A DNA stretch of 64,000 nucleotides from Actinomadura opuntiae (GTDB lineage: Bacteria; Actinomycetota; Actinomycetes; Streptosporangiales; Streptosporangiaceae). Location: the NCBI RefSeq assembly GCF_030283205.1, contig NZ_JASNWF010000004.1, positions 434,001 to 498,000 on the forward strand, in the 5' to 3' direction. The translations under genes and the position numbers were made by a program. Under the pieces are notes generated by a model. It was not told where the DNA came from, made no database searches, and saw only the letters and a list, made by a program, of their open reading frames with translations. Each line of letters starts with the position of its first letter. Within the stretch, counting starts at the first letter, position 1. This document shows, one piece after another, positions 42,230-53,051 of this stretch.

Positions 42230-44908
42230 TCAGCCCTGGAGCGCCGACCTGATGTCGGCGAGGAGGGCGGCGGCCTGGTCGGCGGGGCCGGACTCGTCCA
42301 GGGCGCGGAAGCCGTCCACGGCGGCGGACGCGTGCGGCTCCGCGTCCGCCGGACGGCCCGTCTGCGCGAGGATCCGGGCCTGGTCGTACGACACGAGCGC
42401 GGTCTCCCAGATGCGCGGCGGGCCGTCCGGCAGGGCGTCCAGGGCCGCGCGGGCCGTCTCGACCGTCGTGACGGCCTTCTCCGGCTCGCCGCTCCACAGC
42501 AGGCACATCGCGCCGCGGCGGCGGGCCCGGACGACACCGTACGGGTCGCCGGCCCTGTCGTGCGCCTCGGCCGCCTCGGCGAACCGCTCGGCGGCATGGG
42601 CGTCCTTGTCCAGGTTCGTCAGGAGTTCGGCCGCCTCCTCCAGGAAGTGCGCGACGGCGTCGTGCTGTCCGTCCTTCGCGGCGTCCTCGGCGAGGGACGC
42701 GAACGTCGCGGCGCCGCCCTCCTCGCCGAGCCCCTTCTGCGCGTGCGCGAGGATGAGCCGGCAGCGCCGCCCGGCGTCGTCGCCGATCTGCGGCAGCGCC
42801 TCCTCGGCGACCTCCGCGGCCTCCAGGTGGCGGCCCGCCTCCAGGTAACCGGCGGCGAGATCGACGCGCAGGTGGACGGCCTGCTCGTGCATGCCCTCGG
42901 CCGTCCACGCCGCGACGGCCTCGGCGAGATCGGCGACCGCGTCCGCGGGACGGCCCGCGGCCAGCAGCGCCAGGCCCCGCTCGGTGTGGGCCGACGCGCG
43001 CATCGGCGACGGCTCGGGCATCGCGGCGATCGCCTCGTCGAGCAGCGCGAACGCCTCCTCCGCCGGTCCGCCGGAGCCGCCCTCGGGCGCGGGCTCGCGG
43101 ACCAGGACCTGGCCGAGCAGCAGCGCCGGAGCGGACGCCTCCTCCGGATCGTCCGATGCGCGAGCCGCCTCGAGGGACCGCCGCAGCGCCGCGATCGCCT
43201 CGCCGGTCTCCCCGGCCAGCAGCAGCGCCCGGCCCCGCAGGAACCACAGCTCGCCCGCCCGGTCGGGGGCGTCGTCCGGGTCGACGCGGTCGAGCACGGC
43301 GAGGACGTCGGCGTGCCGGTCGCGCCTCAGGTGGACGGCGGCCAGCCGGAGCAGCGCCGCCGTGGCGGCCCCGTCCTCGCCCGGATGCGCGGTGAAGTGG
43401 TCGGCGGCGGCGTTCAGCTCGTCCAGCCCGCGGTCGTCGCCCGCGTCGCAGCGGAATGCGCCGAGGCGGCTCAGCACGCGGTACCGCCGCGTCGGCTCGT
43501 CCAGCTCGCCGTACAACTGGAGCGCCTCCTCCCAGCACGCGATCGCGCCCTCCTGATCGCCGTCCATCGCCCGCTCGACGCCCCGGGCGTCCAGCCGCCG
43601 CGCCCGCTGCAGGGGCGTCGGCTCGGTCGTCTCGGCGACGGCGTCGAAGCGCCGCCAGGCGGCCAGCGTGCGGGCCCTGTCGCGGCGGGTGCGGCGCTCG
43701 TCCCCGATGGCCAGCAGCGCGTCGAGGTCGGTCTCCGTCTCGATGCCGTCCGGCTCGGGCCGCCGCGCGGCGGGTTCCGGCGCCGGGGCGGCAGCGGACC
43801 GGCGGTGGTGGGGAGCCAGCGGGACGAACCCGGCGACCGGCTCGGCCGCCAGGATCGCGCGCACCTTGTCGCCCTGGTGGGACGTGCCGTTGCGGGCGTC
43901 GAACCGGGCCGCCAGCTCCGTCGCGCGGGCCTCCAGCTCGGCGCCCAGCTCCGCGAGCGGCACGTCCGCCGCCGGACGGTCGCCCGACGCTGGCCGGCGG
44001 ACCGTCGCCGCGCCGTGCCCGGACGCCGCCGCCCTGCCCAGCACCGCGGCCGCCGCCGCGGCGAACACCATCTCCGCGTGGACGTGCGGCGCCCGCTCCA
44101 GCCATCCGAGATGCCGCTGCACGATCTCCACGCCGCGCGCCTCGTTGCCGGTCAGCGCGCAGAACTCCAGGTGCTCGGCGACGTCCCCCAGGTCGGCGAT
44201 CCGGCTCCGGTGCACCCGGTACGCGCGGCGGTGCGCGTCGGCCGCCGCCTCCGGCCGGCCCGTGCGCAGGTACACCGGCATCATCGCCGTCTGGATGCCC
44301 TGCGGCTGCTCCTTGCAGGTCAGCTCGGCCGCCAGCACCGGCGCGGCGATCGCGGCGGCCTCCTCGTACCGGCCGGCATCCGCGAGGTGGTTCACCATGC
44401 CGGTCGGGTCGCAGCCCTCGCAGTCCGACAGCTGGTCCCGCTGCGCCGCGCGCCACCGGGCGAACCAGTCGTCGGCCGACGGGTCGCCGATGTGGCGGGC
44501 GAGGATGTGCCGCCGCCGGTACACCGCCTGGAGGCTGTGCCCGCCCGCGCGGTAGCGCCGCTCCATGTCGTCCAGCACCGCCCGGGTCCGGTCGAGGGGG
44601 ATCTCCGGGAACTTCGTGAGGGAGCTCACCACCGCTTTCATCTGCCACAGCAGCACGAGCGGCTCGTCGTAGCGGCCCGGGTCGCGGTCGTGCTCGGCGA
44701 GCGTCCTGCCGAACGTCGCGAACGCCTTCGCGGGCTCGCCGCCGAACTGGTAGGCGTCGGTCAGCCGGGTCCGCACGCGGAACGCCAGCACGTCGTCGCC
44801 CGCCTCCTCCGCGCGGCGCAGCGCGTCCTCGACCAGGACGGTCCGCGCCTCCCCGTACGGAAGCTCCTGCGCACGCCCCATCAGCGCATAGACGTCGTCG
44901 GTGCTCAC
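42230..44908 (-). CDS. Large tetratricopeptide-repeat protein coupled to HSP90
   Basis: The 892-residue protein is almost entirely helical, with degenerate TPR units throughout. Clear ones occur in the N-terminal third (ALRRAEEAGDDVLAFRVRTR) and the C-terminal half (AIACWEEALQLYGELDEPTR, AIAALRRSLEAARASDDPEE, AVHLRVDLAAGYLEAGRHLE). A low-complexity linker at about residues 360-385 separates two repeat arrays. A CEGC pair at about 168-171 could bind metal or form a disulfide. It has no signal peptide. GTG at 44908 overlaps the HSP90 stop (GTGA), so translation is coupled. It is convergent with galK, 21 bp away. It is plausibly a cochaperone or client adaptor; this is inferred from coupling alone. 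Confidence 0.85.
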   Translation of the reverse strand: MSTDDVYALMGRAQELPYGEARTVLVEDALRRAEEAGDDVLAFRVRTRLTDAYQFGGEPAKAFATFGRTLAEHDRDPGRYDEPLVLLWQMKAVVSSLTKFPEIPLDRTRAVLDDMERRYRAGGHSLQAVYRRRHILARHIGDPSADDWFARWRAAQRDQLSDCEGCDPTGMVNHLADAGRYEEAAAIAAPVLAAELTCKEQPQGIQTAMMPVYLRTGRPEAAADAHRRAYRVHRSRIADLGDVAEHLEFCALTGNEARGVEIVQRHLGWLERAPHVHAEMVFAAAAAAVLGRAAASGHGAATVRRPASGDRPAADVPLAELGAELEARATELAARFDARNGTSHQGDKVRAILAAEPVAGFVPLAPHHRRSAAAPAPEPAARRPEPDGIETETDLDALLAIGDERRTRRDRARTLAAWRRFDAVAETTEPTPLQRARRLDARGVERAMDGDQEGAIACWEEALQLYGELDEPTRRYRVLSRLGAFRCDAGDDRGLDELNAAADHFTAHPGEDGAATAALLRLAAVHLRRDRHADVLAVLDRVDPDDAPDRAGELWFLRGRALLLAGETGEAIAALRRSLEAARASDDPEEASAPALLLGQVLVREPAPEGGSGGPAEEAFALLDEAIAAMPEPSPMRASAHTERGLALLAAGRPADAVADLAEAVAAWTAEGMHEQAVHLRVDLAAGYLEAGRHLEAAEVAEEALPQIGDDAGRRCRLILAHAQKGLGEEGGAATFASLAEDAAKDGQHDAVAHFLEEAAELLTNLDKDAHAAERFAEAAEAHDRAGDPYGVVRARRRGAMCLLWSGEPEKAVTTVETARAALDALPDGPPRIWETALVSYDQARILAQTGRPADAEPHASAAVDGFRALDESGPADQAAALLADIRSALQG

Positions 44909-46689
44909 TGGGTGGCCTCCGGGCTGTGGACGGCCCACTCCAGCAGGCCGATGAAGGAACGGTTCAGCACCGCCGTGTCGGCGGGACGCAGCGGATGGTG
45001 CCCCAGCAGCAGCGCCTGCCCGTACAGCGCCTGGACGGCGGGCTCCACAGGCCCGCCCTCGCCCAGCGCCGTGACCCGGCGCGTCAGCGGGTTGCGGTAG
45101 TTCAGCACCAGCTGCGGACGCTCCAGGCCGGCCGACGCGCCGACCGCGCCGAGCACGCCCGCCCACAGCTCGCCCGCCTCCTCCCGCGCCCGCGCCAGCT
45201 CGTCCCGGAACTGCGCGCCACGGCTGGTCAGATACAGCGCCGGAAGCGACGCCGGATCGAAGTCGCGGACCACCACCTCGCAGCCGAGCCGCTCCACGGC
45301 CCGCTGCGCCGCCGCCAGGAACGGCCGCAGCGCCAGCTCCGCCGCCGGGTCCAGCACACCGAACGTCGTGGTCAGCTCCGCCGCGTCCAGCCGGGGCAGC
45401 CGGATGTCCGGATCGAGGTCGGGCAGCCGCTCGATGATCTCGGTGTCGTGCACGTAACCGCCGTTGACCAGCCCGACGCCCTGCGCCCCCGCCACCGCCG
45501 ACAGCCGCCGGAACTCCTCCACGCTCCCGGTGAACCGGCCCTGCGGATGCCGCCGCCGGAACTCGTGCAGCGTCATCGGACCGGCGGACGTCTCGTAGTC
45601 CATCCACCGGTCGACGATCCGCAGCATGTCGTCGTCGTGCAGCGCCATCGCCTTCACGCCCAGCTGATGCAGCCGCAGGAACCCGCGCAGCCGCGCCGGA
45701 TCGGTCTCCGACAACCGCACCAGCCACTGCCGCAGCACCTCCCCGAGGCCCTGCCGCGCCGACTCCAGCAGCTCGTCCTCGAACAGCGCCTCGCGGCTCG
45801 CCGTCGGCCGCAACTCCCCCGCGTCCACCACGCACCGGACGAAGAACGCCCACTCCGGCAGCAGCCCCTGCACGCTCTCGGCCAGCAGCATCCGCTTCAG
45901 GTAGACGCGGTGCGCGGCGCGGGCCGTCGGCGACACCGGTTCCGGCAGGACGAACGCGACGCCCGTCAGCCCCGCCTCCGCCACCTCCAGATCGACCACG
46001 TCGAACGGCGTGAACCCGAACAGCTCCTCGCAGTACCGCTCCAGCGCCCGCCGCCGCGCCGCCGGATCGGCATAGGACGCCCGCCACGGCGGCCCGTCGC
46101 CCGTGACCGCAACACCGTCCACCACCAGGTCGACGGGGAGGAGCGAGCCGTAGGCGCGGGCCAGCTCCGCCACGACCGGCGCGCTCAGCAGCTCCGCCGA
46201 CCCCGGACGCGGCCGCAGCGTCACCGTCGTGCCCGGCTCGTCGCGCCGTGCCTGATCTTCTGTGGCCGGCTCGACCCGGTAGCTGCCCTCCGACCGGCCC
46301 GTCCACCGGACCGCCGCGCCGCCCTTCGCCGACCGCGACACCACCTCGATCTCGTCCGCGACCAGGAACGCCGACAGCAGCCCGATGCCGAACTGGCCGA
46401 GGAAGTCGTGCCGCGCGAACCCCAGGTCGTCTCGCTTGGACGACCGGCCGATCGTCGCCAGCAGCGTGTGCACCTCGTCCGCCGTCAGCCCGACGCCGTC
46501 GTCGTGCACCCGCAGCGTCCCGCCGCCGGTCTCGACCACCACCCGGCCGCCGCCCCCGCCCCGCGCGGTGATCGCGTCCACCGCGTTCTGCAGCAGCTCG
46601 CGCAGGTACACCCGCGGGCTCGCGTACAGATGACGGCTGAGCAGATCCACCACCCCGCGCAGATCCACCTGGAAAGCCTGATCCGCCAC
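44905..46689 (-). CDS. HSP90-family ATPase (HtpG-like, actinobacterial branch)
   Basis: The 594-residue protein has the GHKL/HSP90 ATP site: ELLQNAVDAI with Glu31 and Asn35, HDDGVGL (D-x-G-x-G, Asp63), and the lid GQFGIGLLSAFL at 98-109. The middle domain carries RPTASREALFED, with the Arg that senses gamma-phosphate, and the client-loop region VYLKRMLL. The C-terminal dimerisation helices end in FIGLLEWAVH. It is shorter than E. coli HtpG (about 624) and diverges from it outside these motifs. There is no MEEVD-type tail. The gene overlaps a TPR-protein gene by 4 bp, an arrangement reminiscent of eukaryotic HSP90 with TPR cochaperones. Confidence 0.92.
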   Translation of the reverse strand: MADQAFQVDLRGVVDLLSRHLYASPRVYLRELLQNAVDAITARGGGGGRVVVETGGGTLRVHDDGVGLTADEVHTLLATIGRSSKRDDLGFARHDFLGQFGIGLLSAFLVADEIEVVSRSAKGGAAVRWTGRSEGSYRVEPATEDQARRDEPGTTVTLRPRPGSAELLSAPVVAELARAYGSLLPVDLVVDGVAVTGDGPPWRASYADPAARRRALERYCEELFGFTPFDVVDLEVAEAGLTGVAFVLPEPVSPTARAAHRVYLKRMLLAESVQGLLPEWAFFVRCVVDAGELRPTASREALFEDELLESARQGLGEVLRQWLVRLSETDPARLRGFLRLHQLGVKAMALHDDDMLRIVDRWMDYETSAGPMTLHEFRRRHPQGRFTGSVEEFRRLSAVAGAQGVGLVNGGYVHDTEIIERLPDLDPDIRLPRLDAAELTTTFGVLDPAAELALRPFLAAAQRAVERLGCEVVVRDFDPASLPALYLTSRGAQFRDELARAREEAGELWAGVLGAVGASAGLERPQLVLNYRNPLTRRVTALGEGGPVEPAVQALYGQALLLGHHPLRPADTAVLNRSFIGLLEWAVHSPEATQ

Positions 46690-46770
46690 CCGTCGTCCCT
46701 CCCCGTCGCCTTCGAAACGATCACACCCTAACGACCGGCGCCGACACGTTTCGCGGGATTTACGACGCGA

Positions 46771-46803
46771 ACGAGCCCCGGACCGCGCGGGTCCGGGGCT
46801 CGT
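46771..46803 (-). terminator. Hairpin terminator after mdh
   Basis: ACGAGCCCCGGAC and GTCCGGGGCTCGT form a perfect 13-bp stem with a 7-nt loop, 22 bp past the mdh stop and before the HSP90 gene. Confidence 0.8.
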
Positions 46804-46825
46804 CCGTGCGTACGGGTACGGCCGG

Positions 46826-49286
<2,461 letters not shown>

Positions 49287-49425
49287 GCTGTTGCTGTCCC
49301 TTTCCTACACCTGGCCAGCAGTCCTTGTAAGGCTCAACTGGCAAGGCTAGCCGAGGCCCGGACGCGGTCTAGACCTGGGCTCCGCGCGGGACCGGCCACA
49401 TCCCGCCTGAGCTGCGGAAACGTCG

Positions 49426-49854
49426 TTAGCCCGGCGAACCGTCCCGGCGCCGGGCCAGCAGCAGGCGCACCGCGCGGGCCAGCATGACCAGGGCGATCAG
49501 CACCCCGAACGCGCCGGCGCCGACGAGGCCGGTCTTGTTCATCGGCGGGATGCTGAGCGCGACGAACGCCACCATCTCGCCGAGGATGACCATCGTCCAG
49601 CAGTCGATCTGGCGGCTGCGCACCGCGAGCAGCCCGAGCTGGGACTCCGGGAGCAGCAGCCGCGCGAGCGCGCCGAACAGCAGCGCGGCGGCCATCAGGC
49701 CGGAGCCCTTGCGGAAGTAGTTGAGCGCGCACAGCGTGAGGCCGCCGCCGACGCCGCTGAGCACGATCAGGTACGGCAGCCGCGCGAGCCAGTGCGGGGC
49801 GCCGCCCCCGCCCCGCGGCGCGCGCCGCCTGCGCCGGTGCACCTGCGTGCTCAT
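49426..49854 (-). CDS. DUF3017-family membrane protein
   Basis: The 142-residue protein has a basic N-terminus ([11 protein letters not shown]) and four hydrophobic helices: LPYLIVLSGVGGGLTLCAL, LMAAALLFGALARLLLP, MVILGEMVAFVALSI and FGVLIALVMLARAVRLLL. This matches the DUF3017 family found between folD and mdh in streptomycetes (recollection). ATG at 49854 is where the family begins; there is no ribosome site, so a leaderless message is likely. Function is unknown. Confidence 0.8.
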   Translation of the reverse strand: MSTQVHRRRRRAPRGGGGAPHWLARLPYLIVLSGVGGGLTLCALNYFRKGSGLMAAALLFGALARLLLPESQLGLLAVRSRQIDCWTMVILGEMVAFVALSIPPMNKTGLVGAGAFGVLIALVMLARAVRLLLARRRDGSPG

Positions 49855-50123
49855 GGGTCCACGGTAATGCCGATCGGCGCGTGGCACGACATCGCCGGCG
49901 CCGGACGGCGGGCTTGGGAGCCGGGTGAGGGGGCATGGAGATCGTCTCGGCGAATCGGCGGCCGGACTTGTGCGCCGGCGACGGAAACGCACCCGGCCCG
50001 GCTGGTGGCGAAGAGCCCCGAATGCCTTGTGCCATCGGTGCTACTCGCCAGTAGGAGGGTGTGGCGGGGGTCCGGCCGGGTAACCCGGCAGACAGGGGTC
50101 GCTAACTAGCTGGGAGGACTGCC

Positions 50124-50864
50124 GTGGAGGGGCCGTTCATGCGGATCGAGGACAGCGGGCTGGTGGTGCCGCTGCGCCCCGACGTTACGACGGTCGGGAG
50201 AGGGAGAGGAGTCGACATCCGCCTCGACGACCCGAGTGTGTCCCGTTTGCACGCAGAGATCGTGCGGCGCGGCCCGTACGTCTATGTCGTCGACATGGGC
50301 CTGTCCCGCAACGGGACACGTGTCAACGGCCGGCCGATCGCCCGCCGTGTCCTGGAGGACGGTGACGTCGTGAGCTTCGGCACGGCGCGCTGCCGGATGG
50401 GGGGCATCCCCCGTGAGGAGGTCGACCCGGACGTCGAGCTGCGGCGCGCCGTGGCCCCCGAGCTCACCCGCCGCGAGGTCGACGTGCTGACCGCGCTCTG
50501 CCGTCCCGCCCTGTCCGACGAGGCGTTCGTGGCCCCGGCCACGGCGCGCGACATCGCGGGCGAACTGGTCGTGACCGAGGCCGCGGTCAAGCAGCACCTG
50601 CTGCGGCTCTACCAGAAGTTCCGCATCCCCGAGGGGGCCAACCGGCGCACCCGGCTGGCCAACGAGGTCATCGCGATGGGCCTCGTCCGGCCGCTGCCGC
50701 CGGTGCACGTCCCCCAGCAGGGCCGCCCCCCGATCGACGGGCGGCCACCGGGGATGCGGGGTCCGGCGGAGGCGCGCAGGCCCGGGGCGCCGGGTCACGC
50801 CACCGGCCATCCCACGGGCCCGGCCCGCGCCGCGCACACCGCGGCGAGCCGCCGGGCCAGCTGA
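50124..50864 (+). CDS. FHA-domain protein with C-terminal helix-turn-helix
   Basis: The 246-residue protein joins an N-terminal FHA domain (about 10-95; TTVGRGRGVDIRLDDPSVSR with SRLHAEIV and SRNGTRVNG, the canonical phosphothreonine-binding loops) to a winged/HTH region (about 112-190; ELTRREVDVLTALCRPA, then ARDIAGELVVTEAAVKQHLL). The last 55 residues are Pro/Gly/Arg-rich. This could transduce Ser/Thr-kinase signals directly to DNA, but binding to either partner is inferred. GTG follows GGGAGGAC. It is convergent with folD, with two strong hairpins between them. Confidence 0.88.
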   Translation: MEGPFMRIEDSGLVVPLRPDVTTVGRGRGVDIRLDDPSVSRLHAEIVRRGPYVYVVDMGLSRNGTRVNGRPIARRVLEDGDVVSFGTARCRMGGIPREEVDPDVELRRAVAPELTRREVDVLTALCRPALSDEAFVAPATARDIAGELVVTEAAVKQHLLRLYQKFRIPEGANRRTRLANEVIAMGLVRPLPPVHVPQQGRPPIDGRPPGMRGPAEARRPGAPGHATGHPTGPARAAHTAASRRAS

Positions 50865-50881
50865 GAGGCCGGGCCGAACGT

Positions 50882-50920
50882 GCGATCGCCCTCACCGGCA
50901 GCGCAGTCGAGGGCGATCGC
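50882..50920 (+). terminator. Hairpin terminator after the FHA-HTH gene
   Basis: GCGATCGCCCTC and GAGGGCGATCGC form a perfect 12-bp stem with a 15-nt loop, 17 bp past the stop. Confidence 0.7.
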
Positions 50921-50993
50921 CGTACCGGCCGGAGCGGGGCCGCGCAGGTGACGGCGCGGTCCCGCCCGGAGGACCCCTGACAGGCGGGAGTGA

Positions 50994-51041
50994 CAGGCGA
51001 GAGGGCCGCCACCACGGGTGCGGTGGCGGCCCTCTCGCCTG
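50994..51041. terminator. Bidirectional terminator between the FHA-HTH gene and folD
   Basis: The arms 50994-51013 and 51022-51041 are exact reverse complements (20 bp) around the 8-nt loop ACGGGTGC. It lies 10 bp past the folD stop and can serve both convergent genes. Confidence 0.85.
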
Positions 51042-51051
51042 CCCGGAGCCG

Positions 51052-51903
51052 TCAGCCGGCCTGCCGCTCGGCGGCCTCGACGACGTTCTGCAGCAGCATG
51101 GCGCGGGTCATGGGGCCGACGCCGCCGGGGTTCGGGGCGACCCAGCCGGCGACCTCGCGGACGTCGGCGGCGACGTCGCCGGCGAGCTTGCCGTCGACAC
51201 GCGAGACGCCGACGTCCAGCACCGCGGCGCCGGGCTTGACCATGCCGGCGGTGATCAGGCCGGGGACCCCGGCGGCGGCGACGACGATATCGGCGGCGCG
51301 GGTGTGCGCGGCGAGGTCGCGGGTGGCGGTGTGGCAGAGCGTGACGGTGGCGTTCTCGCTGCGCCGGGTCAGCAGCAGGCCGAGCGAGCGGCCGACGGTG
51401 ATGCCGCGGCCGACGACGGTGACCTCGGCGCCCTTGATCGCCACGTCGAAGCGGCGCAGGAGCTCGATGATGCCCTTCGGGGTGCAGGGCAGGGGGCCGG
51501 GCTGCATCAGGACGAGCCGTCCGAGGTTGGTCGGGTGCAGGCCGTCGGCGTCCTTGGCGGGGTCGATCAGCTCCAGCACGCGCTGCTCGTCCAGGCCCTT
51601 CGGCAGCGGCAGCTGGACGATGTAGCCGGTGCAGGCGGGGTCGGCGTTGAGCTCGGCGACGGCCTGCTCCACGTCCCCCTGGGTGGCGGTCGCGGGGAGG
51701 TCGCGGCGGATGCTCTCGATGCCGACCTCGGCGCAGTCGCGGTGCTTCATGTTGACGTAGGAGTGGCTGCCGGGGTCGTCGCCCACCAGCACCGTCCCGA
51801 GGCCCACGGACACGCCGCGGTCGCGCAGCGCCTCGACGCGCCCCTTGAGGTCGGAGCGGATCTCGGCCGCCGTGGCCTTGCCGTCCAGGATCTGTGCGGT
51901 CAT
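51052..51903 (-). CDS. folD: FolD methylene-THF dehydrogenase/cyclohydrolase
   Basis: The 283-residue bifunctional enzyme interconverts 5,10-methylene- and 10-formyl-tetrahydrofolate, supplying formyl groups for PurN and Pur[17 protein letters not shown] carries the catalytic Tyr-x-x-x-Lys, [10 protein letters not shown] and [11 protein letters not shown] the substrate loops, and [16 protein letters not shown] the NADP site. ATG at 51903 follows GGAGG. A ZTP-type riboswitch lies in its leader, linking expression to purine-intermediate accumulation. Confidence 0.96.
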   Translation of the reverse strand: MTAQILDGKATAAEIRSDLKGRVEALRDRGVSVGLGTVLVGDDPGSHSYVNMKHRDCAEVGIESIRRDLPATATQGDVEQAVAELNADPACTGYIVQLPLPKGLDEQRVLELIDPAKDADGLHPTNLGRLVLMQPGPLPCTPKGIIELLRRFDVAIKGAEVTVVGRGITVGRSLGLLLTRRSENATVTLCHTATRDLAAHTRAADIVVAAAGVPGLITAGMVKPGAAVLDVGVSRVDGKLAGDVAADVREVAGWVAPNPGGVGPMTRAMLLQNVVEAAERQAG

Positions 51904-51954
51904 GCATGCCTCCGCGGTGTGTCGCCAGGGACCGAGCCCTGCTCGAGGTCCCGT

Positions 51955-52040
51955 CCACCCAGGCGCGCGGTGTCCGGACTGTCGTTCGCTCCCCGGTGGT
52001 GATCCACCTTGACCGCGCCAGTCGCGTCGAAACCCCATGG
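51955..52040 (-). promoter_or_regulatory. ZTP riboswitch (pfl motif) upstream of folD
   Basis: Reading the minus strand, the leader contains CGCGACTGGCG, then a GGTGGATCACCACC hairpin directly followed by GGGGAGCG, and after a variable spacer CGCGCGCCTGGGT. These are the conserved blocks of the pfl/ZTP aptamer in the right order, about 50 nt before the folD start. A strong hairpin (GGGAC-n-CGAGC/GCTCG-GTCCC) follows and could be the expression platform. The class senses ZMP/ZTP when 10-formyl-THF is short. Identification rests on recalled consensus, not on a covariance search. Confidence 0.85.
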
Positions 52041-52116
52041 TAGCCGCCCGCGCGGCGCCGAGTGGCTCGCGGAAACCGCCGCCAAGTGGCCCTGCCGGAC
52101 GCCCGGCGCCCCCTCC

Positions 52117-52122
52117 TAGCGT
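52117..52122 (+). promoter_or_regulatory. -10 element of the GNAT gene, leaderless
   Basis: TAGCGT ends 7 nt before the ATG at 52130 with no ribosome site between. Confidence 0.45.
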
Positions 52123-52129
52123 GGACGCC

Positions 52130-52723
52130 ATGAGCGACGAATGGTTTGCCCTGCCCGTCCTGACCGGACGTTATGTGCGGCTTGAGCCCCTCTCCCTGGA
52201 CCACGTCGACGGCCTGTTCGAGGCGTCGAAGGACCCGTCGGTGTGGACGTGGCTGAGCGAGCGGCAGCCGGCGAACGCCGACGCCGTCCACACCATGGTC
52301 AGCAAGGCCCTGATCGCGCGGGACAAGGGCGTGCGGCTGCCGTGGGCGCAGATCGACGCGGCGACCGGGGAGGTCGCCGGGACGACGTCGTACTACGAGA
52401 TCTCCCCGCAGAACCGGGGCCTGTGCATCGGGCACACGTGGCTGGGCACGCGCTGGCAGCGGACGGGTTTCAACACCGAGTCGAAACTGCTGCTCCTGCA
52501 GCGGGCCTTCGACGATCTCGGCGCGATCCGTGTGGGATGGCACACGCACGCCCGCAACGAGCGGTCACGGGCGGCGATCCAACGGCTCGGCGCGTCGTTC
52601 GAGGGCATCCACCGCAAGCACCGGATCCGCGAGGACGGGTCGGTCCGCGACACCGCCGTCTTCGCGATGACCGACGACGACTGGCCCGCGGCGGCGGAGG
52701 CGCTGCGCGCGAGGCTGCGCTAG
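52130..52723 (+). CDS. GNAT-family N-acetyltransferase
   Basis: The 197-residue protein is of the RimJ/RimL-like GNAT type: [20 protein letters not shown] at the start, then [20 protein letters not shown] with the acetyl-CoA loop, and [20 protein letters not shown] near the end. These enzymes acetylate ribosomal protein N-termini, amino acids or small amines; the substrate is not predictable. It is divergent from folD; the two transcripts' upstream regions overlap by the riboswitch leader. Confidence 0.88.
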   Translation: MSDEWFALPVLTGRYVRLEPLSLDHVDGLFEASKDPSVWTWLSERQPANADAVHTMVSKALIARDKGVRLPWAQIDAATGEVAGTTSYYEISPQNRGLCIGHTWLGTRWQRTGFNTESKLLLLQRAFDDLGAIRVGWHTHARNERSRAAIQRLGASFEGIHRKHRIREDGSVRDTAVFAMTDDDWPAAAEALRARLR

Positions 52724-52733
52724 CGGACGGCCG

Positions 52734-52910
52734 CTAGTCGTCGGCGCGTTCGCGGCCGGCGAGGAGGCGGTCGGTGCCGTGCCAGCCGAGCTGCCCGGCC
52801 AGCAGCGCGGCGAGCACCGCCGCGACCAGGCCGACCAGCTGCCGCGACTCCATCACCAGCGAGTTCGCCTGGCCGACATGGGCGACCAGGAAGGTCGTCA
52901 GCGAGTCCAT
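52734..52910 (-). CDS. 58-residue single-helix membrane protein
   Basis: A short gene with a perfect ribosome site (GGAGGAGCGCGA then ATG). The product has an N-terminal amphipathic segment (MDSLTTFLVAHVGQANSLVM), one transmembrane helix (LVGLVAAVLAALLAGQLGW) and a basic/acidic tail. It is convergent with the GNAT gene (10 bp). I recognise no family. The strong ribosome site and sensible hydropathy support it as real. Confidence 0.7.
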   Translation of the reverse strand: MDSLTTFLVAHVGQANSLVMESRQLVGLVAAVLAALLAGQLGWHGTDRLLAGRERADD

Positions 52911-52999
52911 TCGCGCTCCTCCACGGACGATCGCGCCGAGGTCAAGAAAACGTCATGGGGCGCGGCCAGCCAGAGGCTACCTCCCGCGAGGGGATGCAA

Positions 53000-53043
53000 A
53001 ATCCGGGCCCGGCGGACGGGAAACGTCGCGCCGGGCCCGGATT
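53000..53043 (-). terminator. Hairpin terminator after purH
   Basis: AATCCGGGCCCGGC and GCCGGGCCCGGATT form a perfect 14-bp stem with a 16-nt loop, 8 bp past the purH stop; on the minus strand the stem ends ...GATT. Confidence 0.85.
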
Positions 53044-53051
53044 CCTGCCGA

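Noticed and set aside
42230..46306. A single 1358-residue open frame on the minus strand
   Set aside because: The part beyond 44908 is the out-of-frame image of the HSP90 gene. The GTG at 44908 with GTGA coupling gives the true start of the TPR protein.
51904..52040. A THF riboswitch before folD
   Set aside because: The conserved blocks match the ZTP/pfl motif instead, especially the GGGGAGCG after the hairpin and the CGCCTGGGT block.
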